Assembly: GCA_966211525.1 (NCBI GenBank)
Contig: CBIHOZ010000023.1
Location: 1-61,920 of the forward strand
Direction of reading: 5' to 3'
DNA length: 61,920 nucleotides
Source: Ohtaekwangia sp966211525
GTDB taxonomy: Bacteria > Bacteroidota > Bacteroidia > Cytophagales > Cyclobacteriaceae
Position numbers and translations under genes: made by a program. Under the pieces are notes generated by a model. The model made no database searches, was not told where the DNA came from, and saw nothing but the letters and a program-made list of their open reading frames with translations. Position 1 is the stretch's first letter, and each line of letters begins with the position of its first letter. Positions 1-7,532 of this stretch are shown here, piece by piece.

Positions 1-324
1 TATCTCTACAAGATTGCGAATAATCTTGCTATTAATCATTTTAACAGCGCCAAGACACGGTTCGAGCTAAAGCTGGAAGATCATGACCGCAGTATACAGG
101 AGTCGCCTCACTATGTACTGGAGAAAGATGAGTTTGCAACGCGGCTAAATCGTACCCTCGAAAATTTACCGGAGTCTCAACGCGTTGTCTTCCTGATGAA
201 CCGCATCGATGATCTTACCTATAGCGAGATCGCGGGTCGGTTGGACATCAGCGTAAAGGCTGTTGAAAAACGGATGCAGGGCGCACTTGAAAGTTTACGA
301 AGTATTACACAATCCAGGTTTTAA
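1..324 (+). CDS. ECF-type RNA polymerase sigma factor, 3' part only
   Basis: The frame is open from the first base of the window to a TAA at 322-324, giving the last 107 residues of a sigma-70 family protein. The visible part holds the end of region 2 and a complete region 4: a helix containing LPESQRVVFLMNR, then DLTYSEIAGRLDISVKAVEKRM, which is the -35-binding helix-turn-helix of extracytoplasmic-function sigma factors. The next gene, a FecR anti-sigma factor, starts only 4 bases downstream, and a TonB receptor follows. This is the classic surface-signalling order, so the factor probably transcribes its own operon when the receptor binds ligand. The start lies outside the window. Confidence 0.9.
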   Translation, partial: YLYKIANNLAINHFNSAKTRFELKLEDHDRSIQESPHYVLEKDEFATRLNRTLENLPESQRVVFLMNRIDDLTYSEIAGRLDISVKAVEKRMQGALESLRSITQSRF

Positions 325-328
325 AACT

Positions 329-1237
329 ATGGAGAACAATAACGATTTTATAAAGGACTGGCTGGAAGGAAAAATATCTCCTGCAGAACTGAAGTCCAAA
401 AGAGAAAATGGCGATGCGTTCGTTCAGGAGTTTGAAGAGTTGATCACGAGGTCTTCAAAACTAAAAGTGCCTGAACCCATCACCCCGCAGGATGCCTGGG
501 AAAAACTCGCGGGTAAATTACAGGACACTCCGAAACCAGAAGCTAAAGTTGTGAAACTTGGTCGCTGGATTCCAGTAAGCATTGCTGCATCGGTGACACT
601 GTTAGTGATTGCATTCTTCGTATTCAATCAAGCCACTGTTTCCACACCAATGGCCGAAACAAAAGTATATACTTTACCCGATGGATCTGAAGTAACACTG
701 AATGCTGACTCTAAAATTGCATACTCCCGGTTTAACTTTTCAGGCGAGCGAACAGTAACACTCCAAGGAGAAGCTTTCTTCAACGTAAAGAAAGGAAGCA
801 CGTTTACCGTGGCAACTGAAAACGGAGCGGTTACAGTGTTGGGTACAAGTTTCAATGTAAACACAAGACTATCCGAATTCGAGGTGTCCTGTTTCACCGG
901 CAAAGTAAAAGTGTCGCGTGGTGAACATGAAGTGATGCTGACACCAGGGTTGTTTACGAGATTGGACAATAACAAGCTGATTGCCGCAGAAACGTTTGAT
1001 GACAAAAAAACAACGTGGCGCCAGGGTGATTTTTACTTTGAAGGTAAACCGTTGAAAATCGTAGTGGATGAACTGGAGCGACAATTCAATGTCGAAATTA
1101 TTCTGCAAGGTGATGACTCCCGATTATATACCGGATATTTTAGTAACAAAAATCTGGACGAAGCGTTGGAGATGGTATTTAAACCCATGTCTCTGAACTA
1201 TACGCGCGAGACTGAAAACAAGATAACCGTGCAGTGA
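329..1237 (+). CDS. FecR-family anti-sigma factor
   Basis: A 302-residue inner-membrane regulator. A short cytoplasmic N-terminal part, which would hold the sigma factor, is followed by one membrane segment at about residues 79-100 (WIPVSIAASVTLLVIAFFVF). A periplasmic FecR domain follows at about 110-215, containing LPDGSEVTLNADS and LQGEAFFNVKK, then a C-terminal DUF4974/STN-like domain with FYFEGKPLKIVVDELERQFN. I chose ATG 329 because it lies 4 bases after the sigma stop; an upstream in-frame ATG at 263 would overlap the sigma gene by 62 bases. The gene overlaps the downstream receptor by 4 bases (GTGA), so the two are translationally coupled. The trigger is probably the STN domain of that receptor. 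Confidence 0.92.
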   Translation: MENNNDFIKDWLEGKISPAELKSKRENGDAFVQEFEELITRSSKLKVPEPITPQDAWEKLAGKLQDTPKPEAKVVKLGRWIPVSIAASVTLLVIAFFVFNQATVSTPMAETKVYTLPDGSEVTLNADSKIAYSRFNFSGERTVTLQGEAFFNVKKGSTFTVATENGAVTVLGTSFNVNTRLSEFEVSCFTGKVKVSRGEHEVMLTPGLFTRLDNNKLIAAETFDDKKTTWRQGDFYFEGKPLKIVVDELERQFNVEIILQGDDSRLYTGYFSNKNLDEALEMVFKPMSLNYTRETENKITVQ

Positions 1238-3906
1238 CCCGGAGTATATTTACAGTTTTATTTACCTGCATTACCTTAACGCTACAGGCACAAGAACCTG
1301 CAGCGGAAGTTCGCATCCATGAAGTATTTCGCAAGACCCCGCTCTCGAAAGCACTGAAGACCATCCAGGAGAAATATAGTCTGAACATTGGATACGACCC
1401 TGCTCTCGTTCAGAATATAGTTGTCGCGCTACAGCTGAATGATCTCAGTGTATTACAAAGTCTCGAACGACTGACGGAAGGAACACCGGTAACGGCACAA
1501 CAGGTAGGAAACAACTTCATCATTGTGCCGCGCCCCAAGGTCAATGAAACTATAGTGGAAAAGACAAACATCCGGTTCTCCGGGAAAGTCATTGATCAAA
1601 GCACAGGTGAGACATTACCGCAGGCAACGATACGGGTACACGGCACAAGCGTTACAACCACCACGAACAATGACGGTCACTTTACCATCCTCACCATTCC
1701 GCAAGACACCAGCTCAATAGAGATACGATACCTGGGCTATATCACGCATAGGGTTCGCGTAAAAGACATCGATACTTCGCGTGAGTTCAGCATCGGGTTA
1801 AAAAGTGATACGCAGATCCTCAATGAAGTTGTTGTGCTGGATGAATATAATCAGGCTGTGCACATAGAAGAACAGCCCGGTGTCGCCATGTTTAATCCGA
1901 AGGCACTGACAACACTTCCAACGCTGGGAGAACAGGATATATCGCGAACAATGCAGTTACTACCGGGTGTTACCGCCACGGATGAATCTTCTTCCGGCAT
2001 GGTTATACGCGGCTCGCATCCAAGCTATAATCTGACCTTACTCGATGGAATGACTATATATCAACAGGATCACCTCTTCGGTTCGTTCAGTATTATCAAT
2101 GCCGACATCGTTAAAGAAGTGCAGGTGCATAAAGGAATGTTTGATGCGCGGTATGGCAGTCGTGTGTCAGGCGTCATCGATATCACTACCAAAAATGGAA
2201 ATGCTGTAAAGCCTTCATTCAACGTTAAGCTCAACATGATCAACGCGAAGGCTACGGTTGAAATACCGATATCAAAAAAATGGTCATTGTTTGCCGGTGC
2301 GCGAAGATCATTTACAGATGTCGCCCGAACGCATCTGTTCAACACACTTTTCTCCGTAGCGCGAACCTACAATGATCAGATCGAGTATTTCCGTTTAATT
2401 GAAGGGCTCGACAAGGAAACCAAACCGAAGTACTATTTCTTTGATATCAACACCAAGCTGTCCTTCCGACCATCATCCCGCGATATACTTTCACTTAGTG
2501 TATATACCAGTCGCGACAAGATGTATATCGCCGACAGTTCTTTAATAGGTGATGACGTTGACAACTATATACTAGACCGTAGTGAGACAACCCGTTGGGG
2601 AAATAACGGGTTAAGTTTTCGCTGGGCACGCCAATGGAGCGACACGTATTATTCAACAGTCCGGATATCCGATTCCAAATTCTTTCGCCGATATAATTAT
2701 CAGCAGGCTCTCATCCTGGACTCGATGCGAAACGACTTTGTCCTGGATTCTAAGAACAGCATCCATGACCTGACCTATGCTGCTGACAACGAATGGAAGC
2801 TCCGCGATGCGTTATCAGTCCGCTGGGGATTATCCGGCACGAGACAGGAAACCGACACCGATACCTACCATAAACTCATATATCCCGATGATACGCCACC
2901 TGAAAACAGCAGGGAAACTCAACAGCAATATAGCTGGCTTCACAGTCTCTACGGAAGTATACTTCTATCACCAACGAAACGACTGACAACATCAGCGGGG
3001 GCACGCATGGTATATTACTACAACCCAACCGGAGCACTATATATCGAGCCTCGCTTTACTGCACAGTATAAACTTTCTGAAAGATTAAACCTGAAAACCG
3101 GATACGGGCGAAGTAACCAGTTCATAACACAATTGTTCTACCCTTCCTCGAACACAGCATCTATATCCGGCATGAGTGAAAACTTCTGGATGCTATCACG
3201 TCCCGGTGATGCGAGCGCTCCGGTTATATCAGGCGATCACGTAAGTGCCGGTGCAACGGTACGAAGTAAACAACTGGTATACGATGCAGAAATATACTAT
3301 AAAGTAAACCGTGGTGTCATTATCGATGAGTACCTCAACTCCGGTAACACTACGATGTATGGCCTCGACATTATGGTGCAGAAAACAAGTGGTATCCATA
3401 AGGGATGGATCGCCTATTCACTCTCACGTGCTACACAAACACACCCCTATATTCTTAACGGAGATCGTGCGCCATCGTGGCAAGACCAGCGTCATGAATT
3501 AAAAGTGGTCGACATGATGATGCTTGGCAACTGGAACATATCGTCTGCGCTCATCTTCGGGTCAGGCAAGCCGTATCCCAAATATACAGTGCGTTATCTC
3601 CGTGATGATAACGGGGAGATTAATGACTATCAACTTCTTTTGGATTACACGAACCAATCGCGACTCCCCGCTTATTTTAGAATTGACATTGCTGCTTCGT
3701 ATAGTATACGGTTAAAAAATTCCCGTCAAATTGAAATGGGACTGTCCATTCATAATATTACCGATCACAATAATATCAAGACACGGAAAATTGACAGGAG
3801 CCGACTGGATGAAGCTAAATTTTCCAATACGGAACTTCCTCCAACTTACAGCGATGTTGTATTGCTTGGTTTTTCCCCTACACTATCCGTGAGCGTTACG
3901 CTTTAA
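1234..3906 (+). CDS. TonB-dependent outer-membrane receptor with STN signalling domain
   Basis: 890 residues. In order: signal peptide (about 1-19, ending LQAQE), STN domain (about 30-95, FRKTPLSKALKTIQEKYSLNIGYD), a carboxypeptidase-regulatory-like beta domain (about 112-190), a plug (about 225-335, with LLPGVTATDESSSGMVIRGS and a DARYGSRVSGVIDI segment), then a beta-barrel to the C-terminus. The GTG start at 1234 overlaps the FecR stop. The STN domain plus the sigma/FecR neighbours indicate a transducing receptor that both imports a ligand and signals its presence. There is no SusD partner, and the SusC signature is absent, so the substrate may be a siderophore or other chelate rather than a glycan; the sequence does not decide this. 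The last residue is Leu, not the usual Phe. Confidence 0.9.
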   Translation: MTRSIFTVLFTCITLTLQAQEPAAEVRIHEVFRKTPLSKALKTIQEKYSLNIGYDPALVQNIVVALQLNDLSVLQSLERLTEGTPVTAQQVGNNFIIVPRPKVNETIVEKTNIRFSGKVIDQSTGETLPQATIRVHGTSVTTTTNNDGHFTILTIPQDTSSIEIRYLGYITHRVRVKDIDTSREFSIGLKSDTQILNEVVVLDEYNQAVHIEEQPGVAMFNPKALTTLPTLGEQDISRTMQLLPGVTATDESSSGMVIRGSHPSYNLTLLDGMTIYQQDHLFGSFSIINADIVKEVQVHKGMFDARYGSRVSGVIDITTKNGNAVKPSFNVKLNMINAKATVEIPISKKWSLFAGARRSFTDVARTHLFNTLFSVARTYNDQIEYFRLIEGLDKETKPKYYFFDINTKLSFRPSSRDILSLSVYTSRDKMYIADSSLIGDDVDNYILDRSETTRWGNNGLSFRWARQWSDTYYSTVRISDSKFFRRYNYQQALILDSMRNDFVLDSKNSIHDLTYAADNEWKLRDALSVRWGLSGTRQETDTDTYHKLIYPDDTPPENSRETQQQYSWLHSLYGSILLSPTKRLTTSAGARMVYYYNPTGALYIEPRFTAQYKLSERLNLKTGYGRSNQFITQLFYPSSNTASISGMSENFWMLSRPGDASAPVISGDHVSAGATVRSKQLVYDAEIYYKVNRGVIIDEYLNSGNTTMYGLDIMVQKTSGIHKGWIAYSLSRATQTHPYILNGDRAPSWQDQRHELKVVDMMMLGNWNISSALIFGSGKPYPKYTVRYLRDDNGEINDYQLLLDYTNQSRLPAYFRIDIAASYSIRLKNSRQIEMGLSIHNITDHNNIKTRKIDRSRLDEAKFSNTELPPTYSDVVLLGFSPTLSVSVTL

Positions 3907-3943
3907 CAGATCAGGATCGGTTCTCCACGAGTCCTATACCCTA

Positions 3944-3951
3944 TATATTTG
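3944..3951 (+). promoter_or_regulatory. Candidate -7 promoter element for the lipoprotein gene at 4090
   Basis: TATATTTG is an exact match to the Bacteroidota -7 consensus TAnnTTTG. About 20 bases upstream only a weak TTC replaces the TTTG -33 element. It would give a leader of roughly 130 bases before ATG 4090. Confidence 0.35.
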
Positions 3952-4089
3952 CGCTTGCCTTTGTTGCCAGCGATATCAATCATTTCCAAGTTGCATCGTG
4001 TCCAATCAACGATTTTAAAAAAAAGTAAAAAATCTTTTAGGGTAAATCTGCGGGAGCCTGTAATCATATTGAAAACACAAAAATTCAAT

Positions 4090-4920
4090 ATGAATATGAA
4101 AACAAAGACTATCAGTTCGCTTTTAATCCCGTTTGCTCTCCTAGCAACCTTATTTCTTTCTTCCTGTGATGACGATGGAGAAAAATCATCCAACCTCAAT
4201 GAAGCTGCCAAAAAAGAGAAGGTAAATAAAGTTCTGGATTTCCGTGACGATCTCAATTTTGTAAATCGCTTTATCACCGAAAGTATACCGGATGCATCTT
4301 CTGAAACAGGACGCACTGCATTTACAACTTCTACCTTGGCACGCCTGAAGAACGCAGCACCCTGCGCAGAAGCGATCGAGGAAGAATTGCCTGACGGTTC
4401 AACGAAGATCACACTTGATTTCGGTGATGGCTGTCAAACCGAAGAAGGCATTGAAGTATCAGGAAGTGTTATCATTCTCTTCTCATTCAGCGAAAGCACG
4501 ATTGAATATAGCCTGGAATTTATAGACTATAGCGAGCTAAGCTCCAATGAACATGCAGGTGAAATCGTAAACGGTACAGCAGGCGGAAGCTTCGTGTTCG
4601 ACCTGGAGGCCGGTATATTTACACAGGAAATGGAACAGGACCTGACCATTACCTACGCGGATAACACCAAAGCTAACTATAAAGTAGCACAGGCTGCTGA
4701 AATGACTGAAGAAGGTTTACGCGTGATCTCATTAACAACGAGTGGTAATTTTGCTGATGGTGGCGCGTTTACCATGACACTACGCAAAAACCTTGTATAT
4801 GATTTCTCGTGTGCCGGAGACTTCCCGATTGAAGGTGAAGAAATGTTAATGTTCCAGGGCAACAGCATCCTTGTAAACTATGGAAACCGCACCTGCGACA
4901 GAGACTTTACCATAAAATAA
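4090..4920 (+). CDS. Secreted lipoprotein of unknown function
   Basis: 276 residues. The N-terminus is a clear lipoprotein signal with the cleavage box LFLSSC at Cys26 followed by DDDGE. Acidic residues after the Cys often go with surface export in Bacteroidota. The remainder is a beta-rich, acidic, soluble chain with four further Cys residues (PCAEA, DGCQTEE, FSCAGD, RTCDRD), which may pair in the periplasm or at the surface. I recognise no enzyme motif. ATG 4090 was chosen because the signal peptide begins there; an upstream in-frame ATG at 3949 would add 47 non-hydrophobic residues. The gene has its own terminator and stands alone between the receptor operon and a convergent gene. Confidence 0.8.
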   Translation: MNMKTKTISSLLIPFALLATLFLSSCDDDGEKSSNLNEAAKKEKVNKVLDFRDDLNFVNRFITESIPDASSETGRTAFTTSTLARLKNAAPCAEAIEEELPDGSTKITLDFGDGCQTEEGIEVSGSVIILFSFSESTIEYSLEFIDYSELSSNEHAGEIVNGTAGGSFVFDLEAGIFTQEMEQDLTITYADNTKANYKVAQAAEMTEEGLRVISLTTSGNFADGGAFTMTLRKNLVYDFSCAGDFPIEGEEMLMFQGNSILVNYGNRTCDRDFTIK

Positions 4921-4941
4921 TGGCCCTCTCTTAAATATAGC

Positions 4942-4972
4942 GAATCCCGGAAGTTCCGGGATTCCTTTTTTT
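4942..4972 (+). terminator. Rho-independent terminator after the lipoprotein gene
   Basis: Two 11-base arms, GAATCCCGGAA and TTCCGGGATTC, separated by one base, are followed by a run of eight T residues. The inner pairs will open to form the loop. It lies 22 bases after the stop at 4920. Confidence 0.85.
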
Positions 4973-5007
4973 AAGTATATATCTCTTTGAGAGAACGTAA
5001 AATACAA

Positions 5008-7170
5008 TTATACATCCGCCTGCAGGAATGGCAATTTCCGTATGCGTTTACCCGTCAGGTCAAATATAGCATTGCATAGTGCCGGTGCGAGAGCAGGCAG
5101 TCCGGGTTCTCCAACACCACCGGGCTTTTCATCATTCTCCATAATATGTACTTCTATCTCCGGTATCTCCTGCAAGCGCGGCATACTATAGGTATTGAAA
5201 TTCTTTTCTACTGCTTTACCTTCCTTAAAATGCGTGGCGTGATTGATAGCAGCACCCAACCCCATGATAATGCTGCCTTCTACCTGTGCCCGAACAATAT
5301 CCGGGTTTACATACAAGCCGCAGTCAATCAAAGCATATACTTTATCAATCCTGATTTTTTGATCCGCCTTGCGCGATACTTTTACAACCTGCCCTACCAT
5401 GGCACCAAAGCAATCGGTAATAGCAACACCCCACCCGCTATGTTTTTCACGGGTTTTCCAGTTACTCACAACGGCCAACCTATCCGCCAATGCAAGGCAA
5501 CGCGGTGAACCAAGATGAGCTTTCCGGAATTCAAGCGGATCCTGGGAAGCCAGGTGCGCGAGTTCATCCATGAAACTTTCAAACGCAAACGCATCCACAT
5601 TCGCTATAGGCGCACGCCACCACATCGTGGGTATAGGAGATTTGGTGGCAACACCTCCAAAACTATAGTGTGGGATTGATTTATAGTAATCGCTCAGCAA
5701 ACCGCTGATCTCGCCTGAGTTTTCCTTTAGTGTATAGGGTTGCGTCTCGTTGTCCGCTCCGGGTCCTATATATTGTGAAGCCGAAATGATCTGAAGGGCA
5801 TGTATCTTTTTCTGCGCATCAACACCGCCTCTGCATTTATAGAATGACCCTGCGCGAAAAGGTCCCATCGTCATATCATCTTCACGTGTACACATTACTT
5901 GTACCGGGGCCTTTATAGCTTTTGAGATCAGCGCAGCCTCGAGCGGGTAATCCGGAAATGCTTTCCTTCCGAAACCTCCCCCTAAAAATGTCATATTTAC
6001 CGTGACGTTTTCAATGGGTATATTTAGTCGCTGACTCAGGTCTGCTTGTATCCAGTTCGCTTCCTGTATAGGTCCCCATATTTCAATGCTGTTGTCTTTT
6101 ACATCGGCAATGCAATTGAGCGGCTCCATGCAGCTATGCGATTGATAGGGGGCTTCATATATATACTCGATCGAAGCAGAAGCATTTTTTATAGCGGTCT
6201 CAAAAGTATCCGGTGATACGGGTTTGTCAAGGTCCTGTCTCATTCGGCTTGCGAGCTGTTCTGAATCGAGGTGATCAAAGCCTGTGTCATCCCACTCTAC
6301 TTTGAGAAGCTTGCGACCCTGCATTGCTGTCCACAAAGAATCTGCTACCACAGCGACTCCTTCATACATCAACCCGAAGACAGCACGCTGCACTTTCATA
6401 ACATGCTTTACTCCCGTGACTGATTTAGTTGCTGTATCATCAAAACTTTTTACTTTGCCCCGGAAGCGCGGATTTCGTTCCACCACGGCATAGAGCATGC
6501 CCGGTAATTTTTTGTCGAGTCCAAATATAGCAGTGCCGTTCGTCTTGGCAGCTGTATCTTTTCGCTTGAGCGATTTACCTATAATTTTATAGTCTTTGCG
6601 CGCTTTCAGTTTTATCTCCCGGGGTGGTGTAAGTTGTGCTGCATCTTTCGCCAATACGCCATAGCCAAGCTTTCGCCCGGTAGCGCGATGTATAACGTGT
6701 CCGTTCTCAGCATAACATTCCGTTGCCGCTACACGCCATTGGTTGGCAGCAGCTTCCACTAGCATCTCACGGGCAGAAGCGCCCATGCGTAATAGCTGCT
6801 CATACCAGCCGCGGACCGAGAAGCTTCCATCTTGTGGCTGCGGTCCATATTTCTTTGGATTGGCTGGAGCATAGTGTATATGCACATGGTCCATTGAGAC
6901 TTCGAGTTCTTCTGCAACAATTTGTGGAATGGCCTGCCAGGTACCTTGTCCCATCTCGGAACGATGGTTGAAGAGTGTAATGTTACCAGCCGTATCAATT
7001 GATATCCACGCCATCAACTCGGTTGCTATAGCGTCTGCATCATCAACGGGAATAATTTCTCCTGCGCTTTTTCCAGATGCAGGCCAGTAACAGCCAAGGG
7101 TGAACGCAATACCCGACAAGCCCGCCTGTTGCAGGAAGTTGCGCCTGGAAAGATTTTGTTTATGCTCCAT
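5008..7170 (-). CDS. Exported molybdopterin-binding dehydrogenase large subunit (xanthine dehydrogenase / isoquinoline oxidoreductase IorB type)
   Basis: 720 residues from ATG 7170 (an ATG at 7173 is equally possible). The N-terminus carries a twin-arginine signal (SRRNFLQQAGLSGIAFTLG), so the folded enzyme should be exported. Family marks include GGGFGRK at about residue 395, a TMWWRAP segment, and the C-terminal GVGEPGLPALAPAL, whose Glu (about residue 685) is the expected catalytic base for hydroxylation. The length suits the single-chain IorB-like branch, which normally works with a small 2Fe-2S subunit and a cytochrome. Neither is adjacent here, so the electron path is not visible. The natural substrate (an aldehyde or N-heterocycle) cannot be told from sequence. 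It is divergent from the FtsX permease. Confidence 0.9.
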   Translation of the reverse strand: MEHKQNLSRRNFLQQAGLSGIAFTLGCYWPASGKSAGEIIPVDDADAIATELMAWISIDTAGNITLFNHRSEMGQGTWQAIPQIVAEELEVSMDHVHIHYAPANPKKYGPQPQDGSFSVRGWYEQLLRMGASAREMLVEAAANQWRVAATECYAENGHVIHRATGRKLGYGVLAKDAAQLTPPREIKLKARKDYKIIGKSLKRKDTAAKTNGTAIFGLDKKLPGMLYAVVERNPRFRGKVKSFDDTATKSVTGVKHVMKVQRAVFGLMYEGVAVVADSLWTAMQGRKLLKVEWDDTGFDHLDSEQLASRMRQDLDKPVSPDTFETAIKNASASIEYIYEAPYQSHSCMEPLNCIADVKDNSIEIWGPIQEANWIQADLSQRLNIPIENVTVNMTFLGGGFGRKAFPDYPLEAALISKAIKAPVQVMCTREDDMTMGPFRAGSFYKCRGGVDAQKKIHALQIISASQYIGPGADNETQPYTLKENSGEISGLLSDYYKSIPHYSFGGVATKSPIPTMWWRAPIANVDAFAFESFMDELAHLASQDPLEFRKAHLGSPRCLALADRLAVVSNWKTREKHSGWGVAITDCFGAMVGQVVKVSRKADQKIRIDKVYALIDCGLYVNPDIVRAQVEGSIIMGLGAAINHATHFKEGKAVEKNFNTYSMPRLQEIPEIEVHIMENDEKPGGVGEPGLPALAPALCNAIFDLTGKRIRKLPFLQADV

Positions 7171-7532
7171 CATTATGAGATTTTTACCTTCCGTAGAATA
7201 TATACTTTGCCCTGGACAACACAACGATTTCGCCATCTCTCCTTGTCCAACTTCTTTAAAGCAACGTCAGTTCCCGAAGAACAGGTGTCGATACAACGCT
7301 CAAACCCAGTATAATAATACAAATAAATACAGACTATATATTATTAAATTACACGTACGATGGCGCTATACGAATCCGTTGAAACATGGAACACAGGTCA
7401 ACAACGTAAAAGCGGACTAAAGCGGTCGGTATCGGTCAGTGAAGAAATGGAATGTCTCATTTTCAGCGGCTATTTCGCCTCCGGTAACTTTGGCACAATT
7501 ATGAACATCTCCCCGGCATTACATAAACGAAT
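7171..7532. other. Divergent intergenic region
   Basis: 362 bases between the dehydrogenase and FtsX permease starts. The permease promoter lies at its right end (7461-7492). An AT-rich 8-base inverted repeat, TAATAATA at 7312-7319 and TATTATTA at 7339-7346, sits in the middle and may be an operator, but the evidence is weak. Short open frames in this region have no recognisable protein features. Confidence 0.5.
7461..7492 (+). promoter_or_regulatory. Promoter of the FtsX-type permease gene
   Basis: TAACTTTG at 7485-7492 matches TAnnTTTG exactly. TTTC at 7461-7464, 20 bases upstream, is one base from the -33 consensus TTTG. The leader would be about 35 bases. Confidence 0.6.
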
